Assembly: GCF_034479635.1 (NCBI RefSeq)
Contig: NZ_CP140153.1
Location: forward strand, 1,867,501 to 1,931,500
Direction: 5' to 3'
From: Guyparkeria halophila
GTDB taxonomy: Bacteria; Pseudomonadota; Gammaproteobacteria; Halothiobacillales; Halothiobacillaceae
DNA length: 64,000 bases
In this document: one piece after another, positions 20,941-30,479 of the stretch
Layout of the letters: each line of letters starts with the position of its first letter
Position numbering within the stretch: the first letter of the stretch is position 1
Notes under the pieces: model-generated
What the model saw: the letters and a program-made list of their open reading frames with translations, nothing else
Told to the model about the DNA's origin: nothing
Databases searched by the model: none
Position numbers and translations under genes: made by a program

Positions 20941-21948
20941 GTGCCCGCCGCCCCGCTGAAAACGGCCTTCGATCGGGCGACCGAGGCACTGGCCGCCGAC
21001 CACCGACTCAATCCGCTCACCCGCAAGGCCTACCAGGCCTCGTGGGCGCGGCTGGCCGACCATCTCAACACCCTTGGCATCGACTCGAGTGCCGCGGTCG
21101 ACGATCGGTCGCTACGCCGTTTTCTCGCCGAGCTGGCCCGCGCCGGCCAATCGCCCCGTTCGATCGCCCGCCACGTCAGCGCCGTCAAGCGTCTGCTGGG
21201 CTTCTGGCAACAGCTTGACCTCGACTGCCCGGCCGATCCGCTGTTGCTCAAGGCGCCCAAGGCAGCCAGACGCCTGCCGGATGCCCCCGATGTCGAAATA
21301 CTGACCCGCCTGCTCGACGGCCCGAACGGGTCGACAGCCAGCCCCACGGACAAGCAGCACCAAACCGCGGCACGGCAGCGCGCGGTGCAGATCCGCGCCT
21401 TGCGGGATCGCTGCCTGTTCGAATGGCTTTACGGCAGTGGCCTGCGACTGGCCGAAGTGGTCGGCCTCGACCTGACCGACTTCGACCTGGCTGCCGGTCA
21501 GGCACGCGTGACCGGCAAACGCGACAAGACCCGCATCGTGCCGGTCGGTCGCCAGGCCCGCGCGGCGATGCAGGACTGGCTGACCGCCCGTCGCGAATGG
21601 GATCGGGCCGGCACCACGGCCGTGTTCATCAACGACCGCGGCCGGCGACTGTCGGCCCGCTCGGTGCAGCTGCGCCTCAACCGCGCCTCGCGCCAGGCCG
21701 GACTCGACGCCCCACTGCATCCCCACCAGTTGCGACACGCCTTTGCCACCCACGTGCTGGAATCCTCGGGTGACCTGCGCGCCGTCCAGGAGATGCTGGG
21801 ACACGAGAGCCTCTCGACCACCCAGATCTATACCCACCTCGATTTCCAGCATCTGATGGGCGTTTACGAGCGCGCCCACCCGCGCGCCATGCGCCACGGC
21901 CGGGACAAAACCGGGGACGACACCCCGAGCGGCGACAAGCCGGGTTGA
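20941..21948 (+). CDS. xerC: Tyrosine recombinase XerC
   Basis: XerC works with XerD at dif to resolve chromosome dimers. The 335-residue protein uses a GTG start and has an N-terminal SAM-like core-binding domain (about 8-100) and a catalytic domain with Arg169 (YGSGLRLAE), Lys196 (GKRDKTR), His262 and Arg265 (HPHQLRHAF), His288 (LGHESL) and Tyr297 (TTQIYTH). It is about 35 residues longer than most XerC, partly from a polar insert at about 126-150 ([15 protein letters not shown]) and a tail after residue 315. Genomic position after dapF-DUF484 identifies it as XerC rather than a phage integrase. Confidence 0.94.
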   Translation: MPAAPLKTAFDRATEALAADHRLNPLTRKAYQASWARLADHLNTLGIDSSAAVDDRSLRRFLAELARAGQSPRSIARHVSAVKRLLGFWQQLDLDCPADPLLLKAPKAARRLPDAPDVEILTRLLDGPNGSTASPTDKQHQTAARQRAVQIRALRDRCLFEWLYGSGLRLAEVVGLDLTDFDLAAGQARVTGKRDKTRIVPVGRQARAAMQDWLTARREWDRAGTTAVFINDRGRRLSARSVQLRLNRASRQAGLDAPLHPHQLRHAFATHVLESSGDLRAVQEMLGHESLSTTQIYTHLDFQHLMGVYERAHPRAMRHGRDKTGDDTPSGDKPG

Positions 21949-22027
21949 AAAGCCCAGCCATCGCCTACACTGTCCTCCCTTCAGAACGCCCTATCGGCCC
22001 ACCCATCAACCGGACCCGATCGCTTCC

Positions 22028-22576
22028 ATGGCTCACCACGAAGAAACCCTTTACGGCACCACCATCCTCTGCCTGCGCAAAAACGGCCAGACCGTCATCG
22101 GCGGCGACGGCCAAGTCACGCTCGGCCACACCGTGGTCAAGGGCAACGCCCGCAAGGTACGCACCCTGTACGACGGCAAGGTGATCGCCGGCTTCGCCGG
22201 TGCGACCGCCGATGCCTTCACCCTGTTCGAACGCTTCGAGGCCAAGCTGGAGAAATACAGCGGCAATCTGCTGCGCTCGGCCGTCGAACTGGCGAAGGAC
22301 TGGCGCACCGACCGAATGATGCGCCGGCTGGAGGCGATGCTGGTGGTCGCCGACCGCAACGCCATGCTGACCATCAGCGGTAACGGCGACGTGATCGAAC
22401 CCGAAGACGCGCTGATCGCGATCGGTTCGGGCGGCGCCTACGCCCAATCGGCCGCCACCGCCCTGATGCGCCACTCGGACCTCCCGGCGCGCGAAACGGT
22501 GGAAACCGCCCTGCACATTGCCGGGGATATCTGCATCTACACCAACCACAAGCTCACCATCGAAGAACTCGACTGA
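22028..22576 (+). CDS. hslV: ATP-dependent protease peptidase subunit HslV
   Basis: HslV (ClpQ) is the threonine peptidase of the HslUV protease. The 182-residue protein reads [19 protein letters not shown]; the catalytic threonine is the first Thr of GTTI (Thr11), exposed after removal of a 10-residue propeptide, which is longer than the one-residue leader in E. coli. [21 protein letters not shown] and the [11 protein letters not shown] loop are canonical. Its stop overlaps the hslU ATG by one base (TGATG), so the two are translationally coupled. Confidence 0.97.
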   Translation: MAHHEETLYGTTILCLRKNGQTVIGGDGQVTLGHTVVKGNARKVRTLYDGKVIAGFAGATADAFTLFERFEAKLEKYSGNLLRSAVELAKDWRTDRMMRRLEAMLVVADRNAMLTISGNGDVIEPEDALIAIGSGGAYAQSAATALMRHSDLPARETVETALHIAGDICIYTNHKLTIEELD

Positions 22577-23907
22577 TGAACCTGACACCTGCACAGATCG
22601 TCTCCGAACTCGACAAGCACATCGTCGGCCAGCACGCCGCCAAGAAGGCGGTGGCAATCGCCCTGCGCAATCGCTGGCGTCGCCAGCAGGTCGACGAACC
22701 GCTCAAGAGCGAGATCACGCCCAAGAACATCCTCATGATCGGCCCCACCGGCGTGGGCAAGACCGAGATCGCCCGCCGCCTGGCCCGGCTTGCCAACGCC
22801 CCGTTTTTGAAGATCGAGGCAACCAAGTTCACCGAGGTCGGCTACGTCGGCCGCGACGTCGAATCGATGATCCGTGATCTCGCCGAATACGCGCTGAAGA
22901 TGGTGCGCCAGGAGGCCATGGTCGAGGTGCGGGACCGCGCCAAGGTGGCCGCCGAGGACCGCGTGCTAGACGCGCTGCTGCCGGCCCCGCGCGACCCGTG
23001 GCAGAGCGACGACAGCCACGGCCAGGAGGCCTACCGCAACACCCGCGAGAAGTTTCGCGACAAGATCCGCCGCGGCGAGATGGATGACCGCGAGGTCGAG
23101 ATCGAACTGCGCCAGACCCCGGCCGGCATCGACGTGATGACCCCGCCGGGCATGGAGGAGATGGCCAGCCAGCTGCGCTCGGTGTTCCAGAACATGAGCC
23201 AGGACAAGACCCAGACCCGACGCATGACGGTCGCCGAGGCCCTGTCGGCCCTGACCGAGGAAGAGGCCGCGAATCTCGTTAACGAAGAGGAGATCCGGGC
23301 CGAGGCGGCCGAGCGCGTCGAGCAGAACGGCATCGTCTTCATCGACGAGATCGACAAGGTCGCCAAGCGCGCCGAACAGGGGGGCGGCGAGGTATCGCGC
23401 GAGGGCGTGCAGCGCGACATGCTGCCGCTGATCGAGGGCTCGACCGTCAACACCAAGGTGGGCATGGTGCGCACCGACCACATCCTGTTCATCGCCTCCG
23501 GCGCCTTCCACGTCGCCAGCCCCTCGGACCTGATCCCCGAACTGCAGGGCCGCCTGCCGATCCGGGTCGAGCTCGAAGCGCTTTCCAGCGACGATTTCGT
23601 CCGCATCCTCACCGAACCGGATGCCGCGCTGACGCGCCAGCACACCGCGCTGCTGGCCGCGGATGGCCTGTCGATCGAATTCACCGATGACGCGATCCGG
23701 CGCATCGCCGAGATCGCCTTCGAGGTGAATCACCGCACCGAGAACATCGGCGCCCGCCGCCTGCACACGGTCATGGAGCACCTGCTCGAGGAACTGAGCT
23801 TCGAAGCGAGCGGCGAGTCGAAGACCCTCTCGCTCGATGCCGACTTCGTCGAGGAACGCCTGGGCGAACTGGCGCGCGACGAGGACCTGAGCCGCTACAT
23901 CCTGTAA
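22576..23907 (+). CDS. hslU: ATP-dependent protease ATPase subunit HslU
   Basis: HslU (ClpY) is the AAA+ unfoldase partner of HslV. The 443-residue product contains Walker [16 protein letters not shown] (about 55-69), the family motif [14 protein letters not shown], the inserted I domain (about 110-240), Walker [14 protein letters not shown] and the C-terminal tail ending EDLSRYIL that inserts into HslV. Length equals the usual 443. It is coupled to hslV by a one-base overlap. Confidence 0.97.
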   Translation: MNLTPAQIVSELDKHIVGQHAAKKAVAIALRNRWRRQQVDEPLKSEITPKNILMIGPTGVGKTEIARRLARLANAPFLKIEATKFTEVGYVGRDVESMIRDLAEYALKMVRQEAMVEVRDRAKVAAEDRVLDALLPAPRDPWQSDDSHGQEAYRNTREKFRDKIRRGEMDDREVEIELRQTPAGIDVMTPPGMEEMASQLRSVFQNMSQDKTQTRRMTVAEALSALTEEEAANLVNEEEIRAEAAERVEQNGIVFIDEIDKVAKRAEQGGGEVSREGVQRDMLPLIEGSTVNTKVGMVRTDHILFIASGAFHVASPSDLIPELQGRLPIRVELEALSSDDFVRILTEPDAALTRQHTALLAADGLSIEFTDDAIRRIAEIAFEVNHRTENIGARRLHTVMEHLLEELSFEASGESKTLSLDADFVEERLGELARDEDLSRYIL

Positions 23908-23920
23908 TCCGAGGTACCGC

Positions 23921-24367
23921 ATGGCAGACAACCACCCCGCCCCGCGCCAGATCCGCCTGGCCAAGGACCGCCGTTCGCTGGGCCTGGTCTTCCCGGATGG
24001 GGCCAGCTTCGATCTCGCGGCCGAGTACCTGCGCGTATTCAGCCCGTCGGCGGAGGTGCGCGGCCACGGCGGTGGCGAGATGATGCTGGTGCTCGGCAAG
24101 GAGCGCGTGAAGATCACGGACGTGCAACCGGTGGGTCGTTACGCGGTCAAACTGGTGTTCGACGACGGCCATGACAGCGGGCTGTACGACTGGGGCCTGC
24201 TGCGCGAACTGGGCGACCGCCGCGATGAACACTGGAACTACTACCTGGAACGACTGGCCTCCGCGGGCGTCGAACGCGATCTGGAACGCGACCCCGGGCG
24301 CGCCGAACCGGCCGCGCCTTACGATGTATTATCGACACCCGGCTCGGCAGGCAAGCTCGACGACTGA
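23921..24367 (+). CDS. DUF971 (GBBH-like N-terminal domain) protein
   Basis: This 148-residue protein is a DUF971 member, a small domain also found at the N-terminus of gamma-butyrobetaine hydroxylase and in Fe-S assembly contexts. It has PRQIRLAKDRRSLGLVFPDG, LAAEYLRVFSPSAEVRGHGGG, VKITDVQPVGRYAVKLVFDDGHDSGLYDW, the hallmark segments of the family, and a polar tail of about 30 residues. It follows hslU by 13 bp and precedes ubiE, the order seen in many beta- and gammaproteobacteria. Function is not established. Confidence 0.9.
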   Translation: MADNHPAPRQIRLAKDRRSLGLVFPDGASFDLAAEYLRVFSPSAEVRGHGGGEMMLVLGKERVKITDVQPVGRYAVKLVFDDGHDSGLYDWGLLRELGDRRDEHWNYYLERLASAGVERDLERDPGRAEPAAPYDVLSTPGSAGKLDD

Positions 24368-24427
24368 TCCGGGTCGTCGGCGCCGAGCCGAGCTGTCGAC
24401 ACCGCCCACCTGACGAGAGAACCGACC

Positions 24428-25171
24428 ATGACCGAGAAGACGCACTTTGGCTACCGGGAAGTCCCGCGCGACGAGAAGTCCCGGCTGGTGGGTTCGGTCT
24501 TCGATTCCGTGGCCGCGCGCTACGACCTGATGAACGATGCGATGTCGCTGGGCATTCATCGGCTGTGGAAGCGCGTGGCGCTGGAGTACACCGGCCTCAG
24601 GCGCGGCGGCCAGGCCCTGGACCTGGCCTCGGGCACCGGCGATCTGGCCGCCCGCATGGCGCGCATCGTGGGTGACACGGGACTGGTCGTCCTGTCCGAT
24701 ATCAACGCCAGCATGCTGTCCATCGGCCGGGAGAAGCTCGACGAGCAAGGCATCTTCAACAATGTCGAATACAGCCTGGCCAACGCCGAGGACCTGCCGT
24801 TCGAAAGCAATCGTTTCGACTGCGTGACCATCGGCTTCGGCCTGCGCAACGTCACCGACAAGGCCCGCGCGCTGGCCGAAATGGCCCGGGTGGTCAAGCC
24901 CGGCGGTCGCGTCGTGATCCTGGAGTTCTCCAAGCCGACCAGCCCGCTGGTCGAACGGGTCTACGACGCCTACTCCTTCTCCGCCCTGCCGGTGATGGGC
25001 AAGCTGCTGGCCAATGACGCCGACAGCTATCGCTACCTGGCCGAGTCGATCCGCATGCACCCCGACCAGGAGACGCTCGAGCGCATGATGCTCGACAACG
25101 GTTTCGATCACGTCGACGTGCACAACCTCACCTTCGGCGTGGTTGCCATCCACGTGGGCTTCACGTTTTGA
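24428..25171 (+). CDS. ubiE: Ubiquinone/menaquinone C-methyltransferase UbiE
   Basis: UbiE is the SAM-dependent C-methyltransferase of quinone synthesis. The 247-residue protein has the family segments [21 protein letters not shown] motif [34 protein letters not shown] and [12 protein letters not shown]. An AGAGAA precedes the ATG. It follows DUF971 and its stop overlaps the start region of mltF. No other quinone gene is adjacent; the MenA-like gene at 44.4 kb is broken. Confidence 0.96.
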   Translation: MTEKTHFGYREVPRDEKSRLVGSVFDSVAARYDLMNDAMSLGIHRLWKRVALEYTGLRRGGQALDLASGTGDLAARMARIVGDTGLVVLSDINASMLSIGREKLDEQGIFNNVEYSLANAEDLPFESNRFDCVTIGFGLRNVTDKARALAEMARVVKPGGRVVILEFSKPTSPLVERVYDAYSFSALPVMGKLLANDADSYRYLAESIRMHPDQETLERMMLDNGFDHVDVHNLTFGVVAIHVGFTF

Positions 25172-25173
25172 CG

Positions 25174-26682
25174 ATGCCCCCGCGGCAACGCGGGATCGGC
25201 CGCTGGCTGATCCCGCTGATTGGCGTGGGCGCCCTGTTCGCCGCCCCGCTTGGCTGGTGGATCCAGACCTGGACGCCCGCCGACCGACCGGCCCGACTGG
25301 CCGCCATCGATGTCGCCGAAAGCTTCAAGCGCAACCCGCAGCTCGAGCAGGTGCGTGACCGCGGTGTGCTTCGGGTCGCCACCCTGATCGAACCCACCCT
25401 CTACATCCCGGACAGCTACCGCCCCCAGGGGCTCGAATACGACCTGACCGGACGATTCGCCGAACGCCTCGGGGTGGACGTGGAATACGTGGTGGTACCG
25501 ACCATCGAAGCGGCCTACGAGGCCGTCGCCGACAATCGGGTCGATCTCGCCGCGGCCGGGCTGGCCATCGATCCGGCGCGCATGCAGCGCTTTCGTTTCG
25601 GACCGCCCTACCTCACGGTCAGCCGCAAGCTCATTCATGCCACCGACCAGCCGTCTCCCACCGGGCTTGATGACATCGACGGGGCCAGCATCGCCCTGCC
25701 AACCGGCTCGGCGAGCCGGTTCTGGCTCGAGCGGGTCATCGCCCAGGACAACACCATTCGCCTCGACGTGGTGGAGGAGCAGGACAAGCTCGCGATTCTC
25801 GAGGGGATTCGTCACGGCGACATCGACTACGCATTGGCGCTCTCGCATATCGCCCTGCTGGCTCACAAGCTTTCCGACGAGGTGGCGATCGGGCCGATCG
25901 TCGGCCCGCCGGTGGCCTTGGCCTGGGTGTTCTCGCGCCACGCGGACGAGTCACTACTCCGGGTGGCACGACGGTTCTTCGCCGAAGCCCGCAGCGACCG
26001 GCAGCTCAAGATGCTGGTCGATCGCCACTACGCCCAGTTCGAACGACTCGACGAGTCACTCTCGCGACGCTTCCTGCAGGATCTAGACACGCATGCCCGC
26101 CCCTATCTGCCCACGTTTCGCCGGGCCGGCAAGCGCTACGAAATCGATTGGCGCCTGCTCGCCTCGGTAGGCTACCAGGAATCCAAGTGGCAACCGGACG
26201 CGGTGTCACACCAGGGCGCCTATGGGCTGATGCAAATCGTCCTGCCCACGGCACGGGATCTCGGCCTGACCAATCCCGCCAACCCGACGGCGAACATCAT
26301 GGCGGGTGCCAAGTACATCGCCCAGCTGCGTGACCTCGTCCCCGAACAGGCCACCGAACCCGATCGCACCTACCTGGCGCTGGCCGCCTACAACGTCGGC
26401 ATCGGCCATCTGCGCGACGCGCTCGAATTGACGAGCCGACAAGGCGGCGATCCCACCCAATGGGCGGACGTGCGCGAACGCCTGCCCCAGCTCTCCGATC
26501 CCGCGATCTACCGAGAGATGCGATATGGCTACGCCCACGGCAACGAGACCGTCAATTACGTCGAAAACATTCGTGCCTTCCACGACCTGATGATCTGGGT
26601 GGCCACCCGCAAGGACCTCCTCGCCGACCGACAACCACCCCAACCGCTGCCAGGCATGGCGATGAAAACCGGCTCACCATGA
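25174..26682 (+). CDS. mltF: Membrane-bound lytic murein transglycosylase F
   Basis: MltF cleaves peptidoglycan glycan strands, releasing 1,6-anhydromuropeptides, at the periplasmic face of the outer membrane. The 502-residue product has an N-terminal hydrophobic segment (about 11-28), a solute-binding-protein-like regulatory module (about 55-300, RGVLRVATLIEPTLYIPD) and a C-terminal SLT domain with catalytic Glu336 in VGYQESKWQPDA and GAYGLMQIVLPTAR. I use the ATG at 25174, which overlaps the ubiE stop region; no lipobox cysteine was seen, so it may be anchored by an uncleaved helix. It is convergent with pyrF. Confidence 0.92.
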   Translation: MPPRQRGIGRWLIPLIGVGALFAAPLGWWIQTWTPADRPARLAAIDVAESFKRNPQLEQVRDRGVLRVATLIEPTLYIPDSYRPQGLEYDLTGRFAERLGVDVEYVVVPTIEAAYEAVADNRVDLAAAGLAIDPARMQRFRFGPPYLTVSRKLIHATDQPSPTGLDDIDGASIALPTGSASRFWLERVIAQDNTIRLDVVEEQDKLAILEGIRHGDIDYALALSHIALLAHKLSDEVAIGPIVGPPVALAWVFSRHADESLLRVARRFFAEARSDRQLKMLVDRHYAQFERLDESLSRRFLQDLDTHARPYLPTFRRAGKRYEIDWRLLASVGYQESKWQPDAVSHQGAYGLMQIVLPTARDLGLTNPANPTANIMAGAKYIAQLRDLVPEQATEPDRTYLALAAYNVGIGHLRDALELTSRQGGDPTQWADVRERLPQLSDPAIYREMRYGYAHGNETVNYVENIRAFHDLMIWVATRKDLLADRQPPQPLPGMAMKTGSP

Positions 26683-26722
26683 AAAACGCCCGTCTCGCCA
26701 AGCGACACGGGCGTCTCTCGTT
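26682..26722. terminator. Bidirectional terminator between mltF and pyrF
   Basis: ACGCCCGT (26686-26693) and ACGGGCGT (26707-26714) pair around a 13-nt loop. A-rich sequence on the left and CTCTCGTTTT on the right let it serve both converging genes. Confidence 0.75.
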
Positions 26723-26748
26723 TTGGCACAAGCCGCGTGGCTCGCGGA

Positions 26749-27453
26749 TCAAAGCTCGGCGACAATCGCCTCCAGCGCCCTGCCCGGGTCACCCGCCGCC
26801 GTAATCGGTCGGCCGATCACCAGACTGGTCGCCCCGTTCGCCAGCGCCTCGCTGGGCGTGACCACCCGGCGTTGGTCGTCACGGGCACTGCCCGCGGGGC
26901 GCACCCCGGGGGTGACCACCAAGCCACCCTCACCGGGGAAGAGCGCCCGCATGGCCGACGCTTCGCGTGCCGAACACACCACCCCGTCGAGACCGGCCGC
27001 CGCGGTCAGTCGAGCAAGACGCTCCACCTGAGCCTCGGCCCCGTCGCTCACGCCCACCTCGGCCAGATCGGCATCCTCCATCGAGGTGAGTACCGTCACG
27101 GCGATCAGGGCCGGCGCGTCCTCGGCGCCCCCGATTGCCTCGCGGGCCGCCTCGAGCATCCGCCGGCCACCGCTGGCATGGACGTTCACCAAGGCGACGT
27201 CCAGATCGGCCGCGGCCCGGCAGGCCTGGGCCACCGTGTTGGGGATGTCGTGAAACTTCAGATCAAGGAACACCGGAAAGCCGCGTTGCCGGGCCCATTC
27301 GATTGCCTTCGGCCCAAGGGCCGTGAAGGCTTCCTTGCCGATCTTGATCCCACAGAGCGACGGGTCGAGCGCGCCGAGCAGCCCCCGCACACGCCCTTCG
27401 TGCGCGGCATCCAGGGCCACGTAGATACGTGGCTGGGGACGATGGCGAGCCAC
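26749..27453 (-). CDS. pyrF: Orotidine 5'-phosphate decarboxylase
   Basis: PyrF makes UMP from OMP in pyrimidine synthesis. The 234-residue enzyme starts at a GTG two bases after the ihfB stop, with AGGAGG upstream, and contains the catalytic signature [14 protein letters not shown] (Lys and Asp) and the phosphate-binding VVTPGVRP and [11 protein letters not shown]. In E. coli lapA and lapB lie between ihfB and pyrF; here they are absent and pyrF follows ihfB directly. Confidence 0.96.
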   Translation of the reverse strand: MARHRPQPRIYVALDAAHEGRVRGLLGALDPSLCGIKIGKEAFTALGPKAIEWARQRGFPVFLDLKFHDIPNTVAQACRAAADLDVALVNVHASGGRRMLEAAREAIGGAEDAPALIAVTVLTSMEDADLAEVGVSDGAEAQVERLARLTAAAGLDGVVCSAREASAMRALFPGEGGLVVTPGVRPAGSARDDQRRVVTPSEALANGATSLVIGRPITAAGDPGRALEAIVAEL

Positions 27454-27455
27454 GC

Positions 27456-27752
27456 TCAGTCCTCCTGTTTCACGGCCGCATTGACCCGCTCGCGCAATTC
27501 CTTGCCGGGCTTGAAGTGCGGCACGTACTTCGCCCCCAGCGACACGGTCTCGCCGGTCTTGGGATTACGACCCAGGCGTGGGCGACGATAGTTGAGCGAG
27601 AAGCTGCCAAAACCACGAATCTCGATCCGGTCGCCACCACTCAACGCATCCATCATCTCGTCGAGCATCAGACGTACCGAGGTCTCGATATCGCGCATGG
27701 GCAGATACTGCTGGCGATCGGCCAGCCGTTCGATCAGCTCCGACTTGGTCAT
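27456..27752 (-). CDS. ihfB: Integration host factor subunit beta
   Basis: IhfB pairs with IhfA to bend DNA sharply at specific sites. The 98-residue protein starts [21 protein letters not shown] and has [22 protein letters not shown], in which the RRPRxGRNP arm and the intercalating proline are those of IHF-beta rather than HU. It follows rpsA, the conserved arrangement, with a leader of about 200 bp between. The gap to pyrF is two bases. Confidence 0.96.
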   Translation of the reverse strand: MTKSELIERLADRQQYLPMRDIETSVRLMLDEMMDALSGGDRIEIRGFGSFSLNYRRPRLGRNPKTGETVSLGAKYVPHFKPGKELRERVNAAVKQED

Positions 27753-27902
27753 CGGTCTATCTCCGTTGCCGCCCCGAGGGGCGCACAGCTAATGTTTTGG
27801 TGAAACCCCCGGTGAACCGGGGATTCCAAGGGAATTCGCGGCTTCCCCGCGCTCCGCTGGGGCCGGAGTCGACCTCCGACACGGACTGGCGGGGATAGCC
27901 AT

Positions 27903-27934
27903 AAAAAACGCCATCACAAAGGATGGCGTTTTTC
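27903..27934 (-). terminator. Terminator after rpsA
   Basis: AACGCCAT (27907-27914) and ATGGCGTT (27923-27930) pair, with a T run on both strands (TTTTT after the stem on plus, TTTTTTAT on minus). It lies about 20 bp after the rpsA stop and implies that ihfB has its own promoter. Confidence 0.85.
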
Positions 27935-27952
27935 GGACACGACGGTTCCGAG

Positions 27953-29626
27953 TTACTCGGAGCGGCCGAGCTGTTCCTTGAGCAGATCGCCCAGGGTCGG
28001 CGACGAGGTGCTCGGCGCCTTGCTCAGCTCGTCCATCGCCTCGGCTTCCTCGGCGTGATCCTTGGCGCGGATCGACAGGCTGATCATGCGGTTCTTGCGA
28101 TCGATACCCATGAACTTGGCCTCGACTTCCTCACCTTCCTTCAGGACGGTGCGGGCATCGTCGATACGCTCGCGAGCGATGTCGGAGGCGCGGATGTAGC
28201 CTTCGATGCCTTCGGCCAGCTCGACCACGCCGCCGCGGGCGTCGACTTCACGCAGCGTGCCCTTAACGATGCTGCCCTTCGGGTTGTCGGCCGCCCAGTT
28301 GGACAACGGATCGTCCTCGAGCTGCTTGAGGCCCAGCGAGATGCGCTCGCGCTCCGGGTCGATGGCGATGACGACCGCCTCGAGCTCCTCGCCCTTCTTG
28401 AACTGGCGCACGGCGTCTTCGCCCGGCTCGCTCCAGGACAGGTCGGACAGGTGGACCAAGCCATCGATGCCGCCTTCGAGACCGATGAAGATACCGAAAT
28501 CGGTGATCGACTTGATCTGGCCGGAAACCTTGTCGCCCTTGGTGTGCGATGCCGCGAAGGCGTCCCACGGGTTCGGCTGGCACTGCTTCATGCCCAGCGA
28601 GATCCGGCGGCGGTCCTCGTCGATGTCCAGGATCATCACCTCGACCTCGTCGCCGACGTTGACCAGCTTGCCCGGGTTGACGTTCTTGTTGGTCCAGTCC
28701 ATCTCGGAGACGTGTACCAGACCTTCGACGCCATCCTCGATCTCGACGAAGCAGCCGTAATCGGTGATGTTGGTGACCTTGCCGAACAGGCGGGTGGAGG
28801 TCGGGTAGCGACGGGAGATGTCGCTCCACGGATCCTCGCCCAGCTGCTTGAGGCCGAGCGAAACACGGTTGCGCTCGCGGTCGAATTTGAGCACCTTGAC
28901 GTCGATCTCGTCACCGATGTTGACCATCTCGGACGGATGCTTGACGCGCTTCCACGCCATGTCGGTGATGTGCAGCAGGCCATCGATGCCGCCGAGGTCC
29001 AGGAACGCACCGTAGTCGGTGAGGTTCTTGACGATACCGCGGAGGACCATGCCTTCCTGCAGCTGCTCGAGCAGAGCCTCGCGCTCGGCGCTGTACTCTT
29101 CCTCGACAACCGCGCGGCGCGAAACGACCACGTTGTTGCGGCGCTGATCGAGCTTGATGATCTTGAACTCGATGTCCTTGCCTTCGAGGTAGGTGGTGTC
29201 CCGGATCGGGCGCACGTCGACCAGCGAACCCGGCAGGAACGCACGGACGTCGCCGAGCTCGACGGTGAAACCACCCTTGACCTTCCCGGAAATGCGGCCG
29301 GTGACGATCTCGTCGTCGTCGAAAGCCTTCTCCAGCTTCTTCCACGCACGGGCACGCAAGGCCTTTTCACGCGACAGGCGCGTCTCGCCGAAACCGTCTT
29401 CGACGGCATCAAGGGCGACTTCGACCTCTTCACCGACGCTGATGTTCAGCTCACCGTTCTCGTCACGGAACTGGTCGGTGGGGATGATACCTTCCGACTT
29501 CAGGCCGGCGTCGACGGTGACGTAGTCATCGTTGATGTCCACGACCTTGCCGTAGACGATCGAGCCCGCCTGCATGACGGCGTTCTGGAGGCTTTCTTCA
29601 AAAAGCTGGGCAAAACTTTCAGACAT
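27953..29626 (-). CDS. rpsA: 30S ribosomal protein S1
   Basis: S1 binds mRNA leaders and brings them to the 30S subunit. I start it at [14 protein letters not shown] (29626), giving 557 residues, the standard size. Six S1 OB-fold repeats follow, with the repeated signature GxV..I.DYGxFV/I, for example [41 protein letters not shown] and [21 protein letters not shown]. No Shine-Dalgarno is at the usual distance (the nearest is GGA about 14 bp upstream), as in E. coli rpsA, whose leader is read by a special mechanism and autoregulated. It follows cmk by about 160 bp. Confidence 0.97.
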   Translation of the reverse strand: MSESFAQLFEESLQNAVMQAGSIVYGKVVDINDDYVTVDAGLKSEGIIPTDQFRDENGELNISVGEEVEVALDAVEDGFGETRLSREKALRARAWKKLEKAFDDDEIVTGRISGKVKGGFTVELGDVRAFLPGSLVDVRPIRDTTYLEGKDIEFKIIKLDQRRNNVVVSRRAVVEEEYSAEREALLEQLQEGMVLRGIVKNLTDYGAFLDLGGIDGLLHITDMAWKRVKHPSEMVNIGDEIDVKVLKFDRERNRVSLGLKQLGEDPWSDISRRYPTSTRLFGKVTNITDYGCFVEIEDGVEGLVHVSEMDWTNKNVNPGKLVNVGDEVEVMILDIDEDRRRISLGMKQCQPNPWDAFAASHTKGDKVSGQIKSITDFGIFIGLEGGIDGLVHLSDLSWSEPGEDAVRQFKKGEELEAVVIAIDPERERISLGLKQLEDDPLSNWAADNPKGSIVKGTLREVDARGGVVELAEGIEGYIRASDIARERIDDARTVLKEGEEVEAKFMGIDRKNRMISLSIRAKDHAEEAEAMDELSKAPSTSSPTLGDLLKEQLGRSE

Positions 29627-29788
29627 TAATCCGCATTTCCAAAGGGTTGACGACTGGACGTTCCAAAAGCTGTCCGTCGTGGTAAAAAAACACTGGCGTA
29701 TCCGGTCCCTGGGTTTGCCAGACAAACGGGTTGATGAGCGGGCGGAATTGCCCGTACAAAAACACGAGTCGATGGCCCCGCCGTATCG

Positions 29789-30457
29789 CTACTCGTCCCG
29801 ATCGGTGAGCCGATCCTGGATGTAGCGCCACAGCGTGGCCTCCACCTCGTCGATGGAAAGATCGCTGGAATCAACGACTAACGCATCTTCCGCCGGCCTG
29901 AGCGGCGCGACCGAACGATTGCGATCCCGCTCATCCCGCTGACGAATCTCCTCGACGAGGGCGGTAAAACTAGCATCGAATCCATTCTCGATCAACTGCT
30001 TATAACGCCGGTCGGCGCGCACCTCCGCGCTCGCGTCGAGAAAAATCTTCGCCGGCGCCTCCGGGAAGACCACCGTGCCCATGTCACGGCCGTCGGCGAC
30101 CAGCCCCGGGGCCCTGGCGAAATCACGCTGCCGCTGCAGCAACGCCTCGCGCACCTCGGGTCGGGCGGCAATCTGCGAGGCGATCGCCCCGGTGGTTTCG
30201 GTGCGCAGCTCCCGGCTGACATTCTCGTCATTGAGGAACACGTTGCCCTCTTCGTCGAAACGGCAAGCCAGGTGGCGCGCGATATCGACGATTTCGGGCG
30301 CCTGCGGGGCAAGGCCCGCGTTCTGGCTGGCCAGTGCGGTCAACCGGTAGAGCGCTCCGGAGTCGAGCATGCCGAAGCCCAACCGGGCGGCAAGCCGTCG
30401 GGCGATCGTGCCCTTACCCGAGCCACTGGGGCCGTCGATGGTGATGACAGGGACCAT
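29789..30457 (-). CDS. cmk: Cytidylate kinase
   Basis: Cmk phosphorylates CMP and dCMP. The 222-residue protein starts [23 protein letters not shown] with the P-loop at residues 9-17, followed by [11 protein letters not shown], the NMP-binding segment [24 protein letters not shown], and [16 protein letters not shown] precedes the ATG. It lies 22 bp after aroA and before rpsA, the conserved aroA-cmk-rpsA order. Confidence 0.96.
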   Translation of the reverse strand: MVPVITIDGPSGSGKGTIARRLAARLGFGMLDSGALYRLTALASQNAGLAPQAPEIVDIARHLACRFDEEGNVFLNDENVSRELRTETTGAIASQIAARPEVREALLQRQRDFARAPGLVADGRDMGTVVFPEAPAKIFLDASAEVRADRRYKQLIENGFDASFTALVEEIRQRDERDRNRSVAPLRPAEDALVVDSSDLSIDEVEATLWRYIQDRLTDRDE

Positions 30458-30479
30458 TGGGACCTCCTAAAGCGAAAAT

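Noticed and set aside
20941-21948. Phage or island integrase
   Set aside because: The tyrosine recombinase lies in the conserved dapF-DUF484-xerC order with no tRNA or att-like repeats beside it, so it is XerC.
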